A stretch of DNA of 64,000 nucleotides from Jiangella muralis. Its GTDB lineage: Bacteria; Actinomycetota; Actinomycetes; Jiangellales; Jiangellaceae. The position numbers and the translations under genes are program-made. Positions 25,414 through 34,044 of this stretch are shown here, in pieces; the first letter of the stretch is position 1, and each line of letters begins with the position of its first letter. Below the pieces are notes generated by a model. That model saw only the letters and a list, made by a program, of their open reading frames with translations. It searched no databases and had not been told where the DNA came from. The stretch is from positions 179,283-243,282 of the forward strand of contig NZ_LFXL01000025.1 in assembly GCF_001270745.1 (NCBI RefSeq), read 5' to 3'.

Positions 25414-25838
25414 CGGGCTCTCCTCCGCAGGACGCGTACGACGACGGCCGCCGCGACGACCATCCAGGTGATCGCCAGGACGAGCACGAGGTTACGGCCG
25501 TAGTCCAGCGGCAGCGCGCTGGGCACCGACGGCGACCGGCCCCAGCCACGGACGACCGGCCAGAACAGGACGGTCAGCAGCGCGCTCAGCGCGAGCCCGA
25601 GCCGCACCGGCAGCCGCGCGACCACCGGCACCCACCGGGTCGCCAGCGCGGCGGCCACCACGGCCGGTGCCAGCAGGACGTCATGCACCAGCCCGGACCC
25701 GGCCAGCCAGACGGCGAGGTCCACCGGCCGGGTGTCCGCGCGGTCGGCCCACGCGCCGGCCAGGCCGTAGCCGGCGATGCCCGCCCCGGCGATCAGGCAG
25801 GTCCAGAAGAACGGGCCGGACGGCGTCCGCTCCGTCAT
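25410..25838 (-). CDS. Four-helix membrane protein of unknown function
   Basis: A 142-residue integral membrane protein with four predicted helices (WTCLIAGAGIAGYGLAGA, SGLVHDVLLAPAVVAAALAT, LPVRLGLALSALLTVLFWPV, LVLVLAITWMVVAAAVVVRV). No family was recognised. It sits directly behind the cytochrome-b/molybdopterin fusion (four-base overlap) and may be a subunit or anchor for it. A histidine (LVHDV) is the only likely haem-type ligand. Confidence 0.8.
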   Translation of the reverse strand: MTERTPSGPFFWTCLIAGAGIAGYGLAGAWADRADTRPVDLAVWLAGSGLVHDVLLAPAVVAAALATRWVPVVARLPVRLGLALSALLTVLFWPVVRGWGRSPSVPSALPLDYGRNLVLVLAITWMVVAAAVVVRVLRRRAR

Positions 25839-26983
25839 GTGCGGATCACCACCAGTTCGCGCACCCATTTCGTCTGCAGGACACCGGCCCGGTTCGGCCC
25901 GATGAGCCGGCACGGATAGCCGTGGTCGAGATCGAGCCGCTCGCCGTTCACGGCCACCGCCAGCATGGTGTCCGGGTCGCGGACCTGTAGGTGGTTCAGT
26001 TCCGACGCCCGGTACCGGCCACCGGCCTGCAGCGACTCCACCCGCACCGTGACGTCGTCGTCCGGGTCGACGCCGGCGGTGGTCAGCAGGTCGGCGATCG
26101 GGACGCCGCGCCACCGCGCGGACGCGCTCCAGCCCTCGACGCAGGCGATCGACAGCTCGGCCACGCGGCGAGCCAGCCCGTCGAGCTCCCCCGTGGTGAG
26201 CTCGACCGGCCGCGCCACGGCCCCGGTGACCCGCAGCCGGAACCCAGCGTCGGACGCGGCCTCGACGACACCGGCCTGCACGGCGCTGCGGTTCACCGGC
26301 ACGCCCTGTGGGCCGAGGTCGGGACGGCGCTGCGCGAACAGCGTCAGCGGCCGCAACGGCGTCACCGTCTGACCCGCGGTGGTGACGGTGACAACGCCCG
26401 CGGCGACCGCCACCGCGCCGAGGAACCCGCGCCGCCCGAGCGTGCCCGGCGCGGCCGCCGCCACCGGATGACCCGGCCGGGCCAGCGCCGCCCGCGCGAC
26501 GGCCGCCTTCGCGCCGAGGTGCGCGACCAGCCCGCCGATCGTGATCCACGCGACCCAGTAGTGCGCCGCCGGGAAGTAGAACCCCCAGGGGTACCACCGC
26601 GACACGTTCGCCACCCCGGAGAACAGCATGAACACCGCGCCGAACGTCAGCGGGACCAGCATCAGCCGCTCGGCGGCGTGCGCGACGCCGCTCACCGGCG
26701 GCCAGCGGAACAGCCGCGGATACACCGACCACAGCTTCGCCACCAGCAGCGGCACGGCGGCGAACCCGGTCGCCACGTGCACGCCCTGGGTCACCCGGTA
26801 CAGCGACGCCGGCCGCGGCGGGATCGGCAGCCAGTCCACCGGGTGCTGCTGGACGTGCGAGTAGAGCCCGGTGAGGAAGCAGGTCAGGAAACAGACGCCG
26901 AGCGCGATGCCCAGGATCGCGGCCGTGCGTGCGTCGTGCACCGGCTGCCGCAGCGCCTCGTCCCGGGCCTCGGGCAGCCTCAC
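25835..26983 (-). CDS. Membrane cytochrome-b-like / sulfite-oxidase-like molybdopterin oxidoreductase fusion
   Basis: A 382-residue fusion. The N-terminal half has four or five membrane helices with conserved-looking histidines (LYSHVQQHPVD, VTQGVHVATGFAAVPLL, AAHYWVAWITIGGLVAHLG), as in DUF4405/b561-type cytochromes. A twin-arginine-like RRGFLGAVAVAAG follows near residue 165. The C-terminal half is a sulfite-oxidase-fold Mo domain (MoCo cysteine in SIACVEGWSASARW, GVPIADLL, YPCRLIGPNRAGV). Electron flow between a quinone pool and an extracytoplasmic Mo centre is likely; the substrate is unknown. The GTG at 26983 overlaps the DUF2064 gene by four bases. Confidence 0.85.
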   Translation of the reverse strand: MRLPEARDEALRQPVHDARTAAILGIALGVCFLTCFLTGLYSHVQQHPVDWLPIPPRPASLYRVTQGVHVATGFAAVPLLVAKLWSVYPRLFRWPPVSGVAHAAERLMLVPLTFGAVFMLFSGVANVSRWYPWGFYFPAAHYWVAWITIGGLVAHLGAKAAVARAALARPGHPVAAAAPGTLGRRGFLGAVAVAAGVVTVTTAGQTVTPLRPLTLFAQRRPDLGPQGVPVNRSAVQAGVVEAASDAGFRLRVTGAVARPVELTTGELDGLARRVAELSIACVEGWSASARWRGVPIADLLTTAGVDPDDDVTVRVESLQAGGRYRASELNHLQVRDPDTMLAVAVNGERLDLDHGYPCRLIGPNRAGVLQTKWVRELVVIRT

Positions 26984-27609
26984 CGGGCCACCGTCAGCAG
27001 CGACCGCACCACGGCCGCCGTCCGCGTGTCCGGGGCCGAGGCGGCCACCGCGACCGCGTCGGCCGCCGTGTCGACGTCGCGCAGCACCGGCAGCGACGTC
27101 ACCGCCAGGCCCAGCGACCGCAGCCGCCGAGCCTGACGGTCCCCCGTGCGTGCCGTGCTCATCGGCACGCCGTCGAAGACGCCCGGCCGCCAGCGGCCCA
27201 GGCCCAACGCCCACCAGCCGCCGTCCGCGGCCGGCCCGAGCACGGCGCCGTCGCCGGTCAGCAGGCCCAGCGCCTCGTCCAGCAGCGACGGCGTCAGCTG
27301 CGGGGTGTCCATGCCGATCTGCACCCCCGGGCCGCCGGCGTGGCTCCACGCGGCCGCCAGCCGGACGCCGAGTGGCCCGCGCACCTGCGGGATCACCTCG
27401 AAGCCGGGCGGCAGCCATGGCCCGGGCCGGCCGTCGAGCACGAGGATGCGCCGGCCGGCGCCACACCGGGCGACGGCGTCGAGCGTGTCGGCGAGCGCGG
27501 CCGCGGCGACCGAAGCGGCCTCGGCCGGGCTCAGCGGCGGGCAGAGGCGGGTCTTCACCCGGCCGGGGACCGGTTCCTTCGCGACCACGAGCACCTGGGT
27601 GGCATCCAC
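26980..27609 (-). CDS. DUF2064 / TIGR04282-type glycosyl- or nucleotidyltransferase
   Basis: A 209-residue GT-A-like protein: VLVVAKEPVPGRVKTRLCPP (signature lysine/arginine region), GMDTPQLTPSLLDEAL, LGPAADGGWWALGL and RDVDTAADA. These fit the rSAM/selenodomain-associated transferase 1 family (TIGR04282), often paired with a GT2-type transferase as here. It is the first gene of the eight-gene minus-strand operon, with the divergent response regulator 113 bases away. Confidence 0.85.
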   Translation of the reverse strand: MDATQVLVVAKEPVPGRVKTRLCPPLSPAEAASVAAAALADTLDAVARCGAGRRILVLDGRPGPWLPPGFEVIPQVRGPLGVRLAAAWSHAGGPGVQIGMDTPQLTPSLLDEALGLLTGDGAVLGPAADGGWWALGLGRWRPGVFDGVPMSTARTGDRQARRLRSLGLAVTSLPVLRDVDTAADAVAVAASAPDTRTAAVVRSLLTVAR

Positions 27610-27722
27610 CCTGCCGACCGTAGGGTCGACCGGCTGGCATGATTCTTACAAAGGGCGAAACTCTGCTGCCGTACCCGTCCGACCTGGGGCGAAGCGGTCA
27701 CCGGCGGTGGCATGGTGGACCC

Positions 27723-28424
27723 ATGGATCCCGGACCGGCCCAGCGCGTGCTGGTGGTGGACGACGACCCGGCGCTGTCCGAGGTGGTCGGGCGGTACCTG
27801 CGCCGCGACGGCTTCGAGGTCGACTACGCCGCCGACGGCACCACCGGCCTGGCGAAGGCGCTCGACACCCTGCCCGACCTCATCGTGCTCGACCTCATGC
27901 TGCCCGGCCTCGACGGCCTCGAGCTCTGCCGGCGGCTGCGCCTCGTCGCGCCCATCCCGGTGGTCATGCTCACCGCGCTCGGCGAGGAGAACGACCGCAT
28001 CGCCGGCCTCGAGATCGGCGCCGACGACTACGTCACCAAGCCGTTCTCGCCCCGCGAGCTGTCCGCCCGGGTCAAGGCGGTGCTGCGCCGTGCGGCCGCC
28101 GGGAACGTCACGCCGTCGACCGCGGCCCGGCGGCTGACCGGGGCCGGCTGCGAGATCGACCTGGTCGCGCACCAGGTGCGGCGCGACGGGCAGCTGGTGG
28201 CGCTCACGACGAAGGAGTTCGATCTGCTCGTGCACTTCATGACGCATCCGGGCGTGGCCTACCGCCGCGAAGAGCTGTTGGAGGCCGTGTGGCGCTGGCG
28301 CTTCGGCGACACCTCCACCGTGACGGTGCACCTGCGGCGGCTGCGCGAGAAGATCGAGACCGACCCGTCCACGCCGCGGCACCTGCTCACCGTCCGCGGC
28401 GTCGGCTACCGGTTCCGGCCATGA
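27723..28424 (+). CDS. OmpR/PhoB-type response regulator
   Basis: A 233-residue regulator: receiver domain (VLVVDDDPALSEVVGRYL, phospho-acceptor aspartate in LIVLDLMLPG, conserved lysine in YVTKPFSPRE) and a C-terminal winged helix (LTTKEFDLLVHFMTHPGVAY through VTVHLRRLREKIE). ATG 27723 is at the family N-terminus; an earlier in-frame start is unlikely. It overlaps the sensor kinase gene by four bases. It may control the divergent redox/transferase operon. Confidence 0.93.
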   Translation: MDPGPAQRVLVVDDDPALSEVVGRYLRRDGFEVDYAADGTTGLAKALDTLPDLIVLDLMLPGLDGLELCRRLRLVAPIPVVMLTALGEENDRIAGLEIGADDYVTKPFSPRELSARVKAVLRRAAAGNVTPSTAARRLTGAGCEIDLVAHQVRRDGQLVALTTKEFDLLVHFMTHPGVAYRREELLEAVWRWRFGDTSTVTVHLRRLREKIETDPSTPRHLLTVRGVGYRFRP

Positions 28425-29617
28425 CCCGGCAGGCCACCACCGTCGCGGTCCTGGCGACCGGCCTCGTCGTGGCCGGCGTCATCGCCGTCTCCGCCGGCAT
28501 CCCGGCCCGCGACACCGCGATCCTGGTGGGCGTGACGGCGCTGGCCTCCGGCGCCGCCTTCGTCGCCGGCGCCACCGTGCTGCGCCGGTTCCGCGGCCGG
28601 CCGGTGCGCGCCCAGCTACTCGTCGTCGCGGTGTCGTCGCTGCTCATGACGGTGGCAGGGGTCGTGGCCGCGGCGCTGGCGATGTTCATCTCGACGCACG
28701 ACCTCGTGGCGTTGTTCATCGTGGTCGCGGTCGCGACCGCCATGGCGGTGGGCGCGGCGCTGCAACTCGGCGACGACATCGGCACCGGGACGCGGCAGGT
28801 CGGGCACCTGGCCCGCACGATGGTCGACGGCGGCGACGGGCCGGCCGCCGTCACCGGGCCCGGCGAGCTGGCCGCGCTGGCGGCCGAGCTCGCCGACGTC
28901 TCCACCCGGCTGGACGAGTCCCGGCGGCGCGAGCGCGCGCTGGAGGCGTCGCGGCGCGAGCTGATCGCCTGGGTGTCGCACGACCTGCGCAGCCCGCTCG
29001 CGACGATCCGCGCGATGGCGGAGGCGCTCGACGACGAGGTGGCCGACGACAGCGCCACCGTCCAGCGCTACCACCGGCAGATCCGCGGCGACGCCGAGCG
29101 GCTCACCGCCCTGGTCGACGACCTCTTCGAGCTGTCGCGGATCAACAGTGGCGCCGTCCGGCTCGGGCCGGAACTGGTTCCCATCGGCGACGCCGTCGCC
29201 GAGTCGCTGGCGGGCGCGGCCTCGCACGCCTCCGTCCGGGGCGTCCGGCTGGTCGAGGAGTTCGACGACCTGCCCGTCACCGAGGTCTCGGCCCGCGAGT
29301 TCACCCGCGCCCTGAACAACCTGCTCGACAACGCCATCCGGCACACGCCGGCCGGCGGCCGGGTGGTCGTCCGGTCCGGCCGCGACGACGACGGCGCCGT
29401 GCTGCAGGTCATCGACGAGTGCGGCGGCATCCCGGAACCGGACCTGGATCGCGTGTTCGACGTCGCCTTCCGTGGCGACACCGCGCGCGGCCGCGACGCC
29501 GGCGGCGGCGGGCTGGGGCTGGCGATCGCCCGCGGCCTGGTCGAGGCGCACGCCGGCTCCGTCGAGGTGGCCAACCACGAGTACGGCTGCCGGTTCACCA
29601 TCCGGCTCCCGGCGTGA
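28421..29617 (+). CDS. Sensor histidine kinase
   Basis: A 398-residue kinase with four N-terminal membrane helices in the first 130 residues, no large extracytoplasmic loop, a HAMP-like linker (GTGTRQVGHLARTMVDGGDG), dimerisation/phospho-acceptor H-box (AWVSHDLRSPLATIRAMAE) and HATPase domain (NNLLDNAIRHTPAGG, GGGGLGLAIARGLVEAHAGS). The G1 box reads IDECGGIPE rather than the usual DxGxGI. The lack of a sensor loop suggests membrane or intracellular signal sensing. Confidence 0.92.
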   Translation: MTRQATTVAVLATGLVVAGVIAVSAGIPARDTAILVGVTALASGAAFVAGATVLRRFRGRPVRAQLLVVAVSSLLMTVAGVVAAALAMFISTHDLVALFIVVAVATAMAVGAALQLGDDIGTGTRQVGHLARTMVDGGDGPAAVTGPGELAALAAELADVSTRLDESRRRERALEASRRELIAWVSHDLRSPLATIRAMAEALDDEVADDSATVQRYHRQIRGDAERLTALVDDLFELSRINSGAVRLGPELVPIGDAVAESLAGAASHASVRGVRLVEEFDDLPVTEVSAREFTRALNNLLDNAIRHTPAGGRVVVRSGRDDDGAVLQVIDECGGIPEPDLDRVFDVAFRGDTARGRDAGGGGLGLAIARGLVEAHAGSVEVANHEYGCRFTIRLPA

Positions 29618-30840
29618 GGGTTCGGCTCGCCCTGACCGGCTGGGTCGTGCTGCTGGTCGTCGCCTGGGTCTGGGGCCTGGCGCTGCCGGCCGACGACCTG
29701 CACCTCGACGCGATCCCGCTGTACGGCCGCTGGGAGCTCGCACCGATCTGGCGGCTCGCGGCGCCGGTCGCCGTGGGTGCGGCCGCGGCGCTGGTGCTGC
29801 CGGAGCTGGCGGCGCGGTGGCCGTGGCGGCGGGTGCTCGGCGCGGTGGCGGTGACGGCGATCGGCTGGAGCCTGGCACTGGCCGCCGTCGACGGCGCCTC
29901 GGGGTTCGCCGACATCGGGCAGGCGTACGGGCGGCACATCGGGCTGGTCGACGACCGTGGCGGTCCGGTGGCGTTCCTGCGCGGCTACGTCGAGCACCAG
30001 GACGCCGTCCCCGTCCACCTCCAGGCACACCCGCCGGGGCTGGTGCTGACGCTGTGGGCGTCGGCCCGGGCCGGGCTGTCCGGAGCCGGGTGGGAGACGG
30101 CGCTGGCGATGGCGGGGGTCGCGGCCGCGGCCGTCGCCGTGCTGGTGATCGCCCGCGACGTCGTCTCCGAGCGGTTCGCCCGCGCCGCCGCGCCGTTCGT
30201 GGTGCTGGCACCGGCGGCCGTCTGGCACACCAACGCCGATGTGATCTTCGGCGGGCTGGCGCTGACCGGCGTGGCGCTCGTCGTGGTGGCCCGCCGCTGG
30301 CCCCTGGCCGCCGCCGGTGGTGCGGTGTTCGGGCTGTCGCTGCTGTTCAGCTACGGTCTCGCGCTGCTCGCGGTGCCGATCGCGGTGGTCGCGCTGTGGC
30401 GGCGGCGGGCGGTGCTCGCGTCCGCGGCCGCGGCGGGCGCCGTCGTCGTCGCGCTGCCGTCGCTGTGGGGGTTCTGGTGGCCCGACGGGCTGGCCGCGAC
30501 CCGGGTGCAGTACGACGCGGGCGTCGGCGCCGACCGGCCGTACGCGTACTTCCTGCTGGCCAACCTGGCGGTGTTCGCGCTGGCCGTCGGGCCCGCGGTG
30601 GCGGCGGGGCTGGCCCGGCTGCGGGACCAGCGGGCCTGGCTGGTCGTCGGCTCCGGGTTGGCGGCCGTGCTCGTCGCCGACCTGTCCGGGCTGTCGTCGG
30701 CCGAGACCGAGCGGATCTGGCAGCCGTTCATGCCGCTGGTGCTGCTGGCCGGCGCCGCCCTGACCTCGTCGCGGCGGTGGCTCGTCCTCCAGGTCGCCGT
30801 CGCCGTCGTCCTGCAGGCCGCGCTGCGGTCGCCCTGGTGA
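29614..30840 (+). CDS. Polytopic membrane protein, probable glycosyltransferase-like (GT-C)
   Basis: A 408-residue protein with about ten hydrophobic segments. A loop after the third helix carries DGASGFADIGQAYGRHIGLV, and EHQDAVPVHLQAHPPGLVL is reminiscent of the HPPG motifs of GT-C / mannosyltransferase-like proteins. ERIWQPFMPLVLLAGAA lies near the end. GTG 29614 overlaps the kinase stop by four bases. A polyprenyl-phosphate-sugar transferase role is plausible but not proven. It is followed by a sugar-nucleotide epimerase gene. Confidence 0.75.
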   Translation: MRVRLALTGWVVLLVVAWVWGLALPADDLHLDAIPLYGRWELAPIWRLAAPVAVGAAAALVLPELAARWPWRRVLGAVAVTAIGWSLALAAVDGASGFADIGQAYGRHIGLVDDRGGPVAFLRGYVEHQDAVPVHLQAHPPGLVLTLWASARAGLSGAGWETALAMAGVAAAAVAVLVIARDVVSERFARAAAPFVVLAPAAVWHTNADVIFGGLALTGVALVVVARRWPLAAAGGAVFGLSLLFSYGLALLAVPIAVVALWRRRAVLASAAAAGAVVVALPSLWGFWWPDGLAATRVQYDAGVGADRPYAYFLLANLAVFALAVGPAVAAGLARLRDQRAWLVVGSGLAAVLVADLSGLSSAETERIWQPFMPLVLLAGAALTSSRRWLVLQVAVAVVLQAALRSPW

Positions 30841-30851
30841 GAGGAGAAGTC

Positions 30852-31976
30852 GTGAAGGTACTGGTCACCGGCGGCGCCGGGTTCATCGGCGGGCACGTCG
30901 TCGACCAGCTCGTCGAGCAGGGAGCCGAGGTCGTCGTGCTCGACTCGCTGGTCGCGCACGACGCGCCGCCGGACCTGCCGGACGGCGTCGACCTGCGGGT
31001 GGCCGACCTGCGCGACGCCGATGCCGTCGCACGCGCCGCCGGCGACGTCGACGCCGTCTGCCACCAGGCCGCCCGCGTCGGGCTGGGCATCGATCTCGGC
31101 GACATCGCCGGCTACGTGTCCGACAACGACCTCGGCACCGCCGTGCTGCTGCGCGCGCTGTGGCGGCGCCGGTTCGCCGGCCGTCTCGTCGTCGCCTCGT
31201 CGATGGTCGTCTACGGCGAGGGCCGGTACAGCTGCTCACGCGACGGCGCCGTCGCTCCCGGCCCCCGCTCCGTCGCCGACCTCGACGCCGGCCGGTTCGA
31301 GCCGCCCTGCCCGCGCTGCGGCGCCCAGCTGTCCTGGGAGCAGGTCGACGAGGACGCGCCACCGGACCCGCACAACGTCTACGCCGCGACGAAGCTGCAC
31401 ACCGAGCACCTGGCGTTCGCGTACGGCCGCGAGACCGGCGCCGCCGTCTGCGCGCTGCGCTACCACAACGTCTACGGCCCGCGGATGCCGCGCGACACCC
31501 CGTACGCGGGCGTGGCCAGCATCTTCCGCAGTGCGCTGGCCCGCGGCGAGGCACCGCGCGTCTTCGAGGACGGCGGCCAGTTGCGCGACTTCGTCCACGT
31601 CCGCGACGTCGCCCGGGCCAACGTCCTGGCCCTCGGCTCCGGCTGGAGCGGCGCGCTGAACGTCGCCAGCGGCGAGCCGCACCCGATCCTGGACCTCGCG
31701 ACCGCCCTGTCCGCGGCCTTCGGTGCCGGCTCGCCGCGCCCCGTCGTCACCGGCGAGTACCGCCTCGGCGACGTCCGCCACGTCGTCGCCTCCCCCGGCC
31801 GCGCCGCCGACCACCTCGGGTTCACCGCGCGCGTCCCGTTCGCGGCGGGCGTGGCCGAGTTCGCCCACGCGCCGCTGCGGGCCCGGTCACCGCACGGACC
31901 CCTCCCGCTGGCGGTGGGTGGACGACCGCGGCCGGACCCGCGGTGGACAGGATCGACAGCACTCGGCGGCGACTGA
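30852..31976 (+). CDS. NAD-dependent epimerase/dehydratase (extended SDR)
   Basis: A 374-residue extended SDR: NAD motif VLVTGGAGFIGGHVV, catalytic SSMVVYGEG and YAATK (Tyr-x-x-x-Lys), RYHNVYGPRMP and the FVHVRDVARAN block. Between the SS and YxxxK motifs there is an insert with a CPRC pair (about residues 155-160), typical of a subgroup of actinobacterial epimerases. The start is GTG 30852 after GAGGAGAAG. Probably makes the sugar nucleotide for the neighbouring transferases. The C-terminal 40 residues are proline-rich and poorly conserved. Confidence 0.88.
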   Translation: MKVLVTGGAGFIGGHVVDQLVEQGAEVVVLDSLVAHDAPPDLPDGVDLRVADLRDADAVARAAGDVDAVCHQAARVGLGIDLGDIAGYVSDNDLGTAVLLRALWRRRFAGRLVVASSMVVYGEGRYSCSRDGAVAPGPRSVADLDAGRFEPPCPRCGAQLSWEQVDEDAPPDPHNVYAATKLHTEHLAFAYGRETGAAVCALRYHNVYGPRMPRDTPYAGVASIFRSALARGEAPRVFEDGGQLRDFVHVRDVARANVLALGSGWSGALNVASGEPHPILDLATALSAAFGAGSPRPVVTGEYRLGDVRHVVASPGRAADHLGFTARVPFAAGVAEFAHAPLRARSPHGPLPLAVGGRPRPDPRWTGSTALGGD

Positions 31977-32047
31977 GCTCCACGGGTCCCTCCTCGGCAG
32001 AGGCCTGGACCTGACAGAGCGGAGCCGAACGGACGAACCGCCCGCCG

Positions 32048-32137
32048 GCAAGCGCTTGCCGACACACCGCAGCGGCCCCGGTCGGGCTGTTGCGATCCGA
32101 CGCGTTGACATCAGCGCCAACTGTTGGCGCTGACGTC
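32048..32137. terminator. Two palindromes between convergent genes
   Basis: CGGCAAGCGCTTGCCG (32048-32063) is a perfect 16-bp palindrome. A second, almost perfect one at 32107-32137 has arms GACATCAGCGCCAAC and GTTGGCGCTGACGTC around a single T (14 of 15 complementary). They lie between the epimerase stop (31976) and the convergent VOC gene stop (32269), so terminators are likely. The first also has the AAGCGCTT core of LacI-family operators, but no such regulator is near. Nothing else was found in 31977-32268. Confidence 0.5.
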
Positions 32138-32268
32138 ACCCGCTTCCGCACGTACCACCCCGCTCCGGCCGCTCATGCCGACGGCGTTCGGGGTGCCATA
32201 TTCCCTCGCCGACACCCACACCGAGCGATTCCCGCCGTCCCGGCTGGGACCGCTGGGCCAGGCGTAGG

Positions 32269-32898
32269 TCAGCCGATCAGGACGTCGCCACGCGGAGTCG
32301 TCAGCACGGCGGAGATGCCCGGCGCCGGGTCGTGGACGACCTCCGCCAGGCCGTCGAGGCCCAGCGCCGTGAGAGCAGCGCTCACCCGGTCCGGCTCGGG
32401 GTGCCGCAACGTGAGCCCTCCCAGCGTCATGGACGACGACAGGCCCGACGCCGGATGCGGGCTGTCCAGCCAGTCGATCACGAACGGCACGACACCGTCG
32501 AAGCCGCCCTCCGGCGGGGTCAGGCGCCAGGTCAGAAGGGTGCCGTCGGACGTGCGGCGGGACATCTCCGCGACGTCACCGGGGTCGTACCCGCGGTCGC
32601 GGGCCGCCGCGACGCACCCGTCGATGTCGTCGGTGCGTACCGCCCATCCGACCAGCGCGGGGCCGGTCAGCCCGTCGACGCGCATCGGCCGCGGCCGGGA
32701 CGGCTCGGGCTGCCCGGGGTCCGGGCCGAGCAGTTCCAGATACCGGCCGGGGCCGAGCCCGACCAGGTGGTTGTGCGTGCCCCGGCCTTCGTGGCGTCCG
32801 CCGTAGACCGGTGTCGCTCCGGTCTCCACCGTGACGTGCTCGACCAGCCGGTCGAGATCGGGCCCGGCCCACACCAGGTGGTCGACGTCAACATCCAT
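32269..32898 (-). CDS. VOC (glyoxalase-like) protein
   Basis: A 209-residue protein of the glyoxalase-like VOC superfamily: VDHLVWAGPDLDRLVEHVTV at the N-terminus with the first metal-type histidine, THNHLVGLGPGRYLELLGPD, a charged middle and a second half ending in ISAVLTTPRGDVLIG. It is divergent from the dehydrogenase/ligase operon across a LysR-type site and probably belongs to the same regulon. It could be a lyase, dioxygenase or isomerase; the reaction is unknown. Confidence 0.8.
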   Translation of the reverse strand: MDVDVDHLVWAGPDLDRLVEHVTVETGATPVYGGRHEGRGTHNHLVGLGPGRYLELLGPDPGQPEPSRPRPMRVDGLTGPALVGWAVRTDDIDGCVAAARDRGYDPGDVAEMSRRTSDGTLLTWRLTPPEGGFDGVVPFVIDWLDSPHPASGLSSSMTLGGLTLRHPEPDRVSAALTALGLDGLAEVVHDPAPGISAVLTTPRGDVLIG

Positions 32899-32934
32899 GG
32901 CCCCACCGTAGCGATCCCGCGCTGCCGCCCACGA

Positions 32935-32949
32935 ATAAGGATGGCTTAT
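32935..32949. promoter_or_regulatory. LysR-type T-N11-A operator, site 1
   Basis: ATAAGGATGGCTTAT: perfect 5-bp arms ATAAG/CTTAT around five bases, containing T-N11-A. It lies between the divergent VOC gene (start 32898) and the dehydrogenase operon (start 33037). The half-site GCTTATG recurs at two other promoters of the cluster. Confidence 0.6.
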
Positions 32950-33036
32950 GCGATACCTAAACTATTGCCGTCTTGCTTTTCCCCTGGCGTGCTGGCCAGA
33001 GTGAAGGGCAACGTCTCACGAGCCGGAGGTCCTCCA

Positions 33037-34044
33037 GTGGTCAGCCACCCCACCAGCGGGCAGGACATGCGCGCTGCCGTCGTCGTCGAACGCGGCGGTC
33101 CCGAGGGCCGCGTCGTCCAGAGCCACCCGCGCCCGGTGGCCGGGCCACGGGACGTCCTAATCCGGGTGCGTGCGTGTTCGCTCAACCACCTCGACGTGTT
33201 CGTTCGCAAGGGCGTCGCCGGCACCCACCTGCCGCTGCCGCACATCTCCGGCGGCGACATCGCCGGCGAGGTCGCCGGGCTCGGCGCCGAGGTGTCCGGA
33301 CTCGAGATCGGGCAGCGCGTCCTCGTCGACCCGTTGATCGACGGGAAGGCGCTCGGTGAGGACATGCAGGGCGGCCTGGCCGAGTACGCGGCGGTTCCGG
33401 CCGAGAACTGCATCCCGCTGCCCGGCGACGTCGCCTACGAGCAGGCCGCCGCCCTGCCGATCGCCTACGGCACGGCCCGCCGGCAGCTGGTCACCCGGGG
33501 CGGCTTGCAGGCCGGGGAGACGGTCGCGATCCTCGGCGCGGCCGGCGGCCTCGGCACCGGCGCCGTGATGATCGCCAAGGCGGTCGGCGCGACGGTCATC
33601 GCGTGTGCCGGCTCGCCGGACAAGCTGAAGCGGCTGGCCGAGCTCGGCGCCGACATCGTCATCGACAGCAGCGCCGACGACTGGGGCGCGCAGCTCTGGA
33701 AGGCCACCGGCAAGCAGGGTGTCGACCTGATGGTCGACAACACCGGCGCCGCCACCTGGCAGCAGTCGATCCGCGCCACCAAGCCAGGCGGCCGGGTCGT
33801 CACCTGCGGCGCCACCAGCGGCTACGAGGTCACCCAGTACCAGCCCTACGTGTGGGTGCGCGAACTGGACATCCGCGGTAGCAACGGCTGGCGGCGCGAG
33901 GACCTCGTCGAGCTGCTGGCCATGGTCCAGGACGGGCGGCTGAAGCCGGTCATCGACCGGGTGCTCCCGCTGGACGACATCCGCGAGGCCGAGCGGCTCA
34001 TCGAGGAGCGGCTGGTCTTCGGCAAGGTCGTCATCACGCCGTGA
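33037..34044 (+). CDS. Zinc-binding-dehydrogenase-family (MDR) oxidoreductase
   Basis: A 335-residue medium-chain dehydrogenase/reductase. The GroES-like N-terminal half contains RACSLNHLDVFVRKG and PHISGGDIAGEVAGLG. The NAD(P) fold contains VAILGAAGGLGTGAVMIAKA, then GADIVIDS and GGRVVTCGATSG. The four-cysteine structural zinc lobe is absent, as in quinone oxidoreductase-like members. GTG 33037 is preceded by GGAGG with seven-base spacing; ATG 33067 is the alternative. It overlaps the ligase gene by four bases. It may act on an alpha,beta-unsaturated or alcohol intermediate. Confidence 0.85.
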   Translation: MVSHPTSGQDMRAAVVVERGGPEGRVVQSHPRPVAGPRDVLIRVRACSLNHLDVFVRKGVAGTHLPLPHISGGDIAGEVAGLGAEVSGLEIGQRVLVDPLIDGKALGEDMQGGLAEYAAVPAENCIPLPGDVAYEQAAALPIAYGTARRQLVTRGGLQAGETVAILGAAGGLGTGAVMIAKAVGATVIACAGSPDKLKRLAELGADIVIDSSADDWGAQLWKATGKQGVDLMVDNTGAATWQQSIRATKPGGRVVTCGATSGYEVTQYQPYVWVRELDIRGSNGWRREDLVELLAMVQDGRLKPVIDRVLPLDDIREAERLIEERLVFGKVVITP

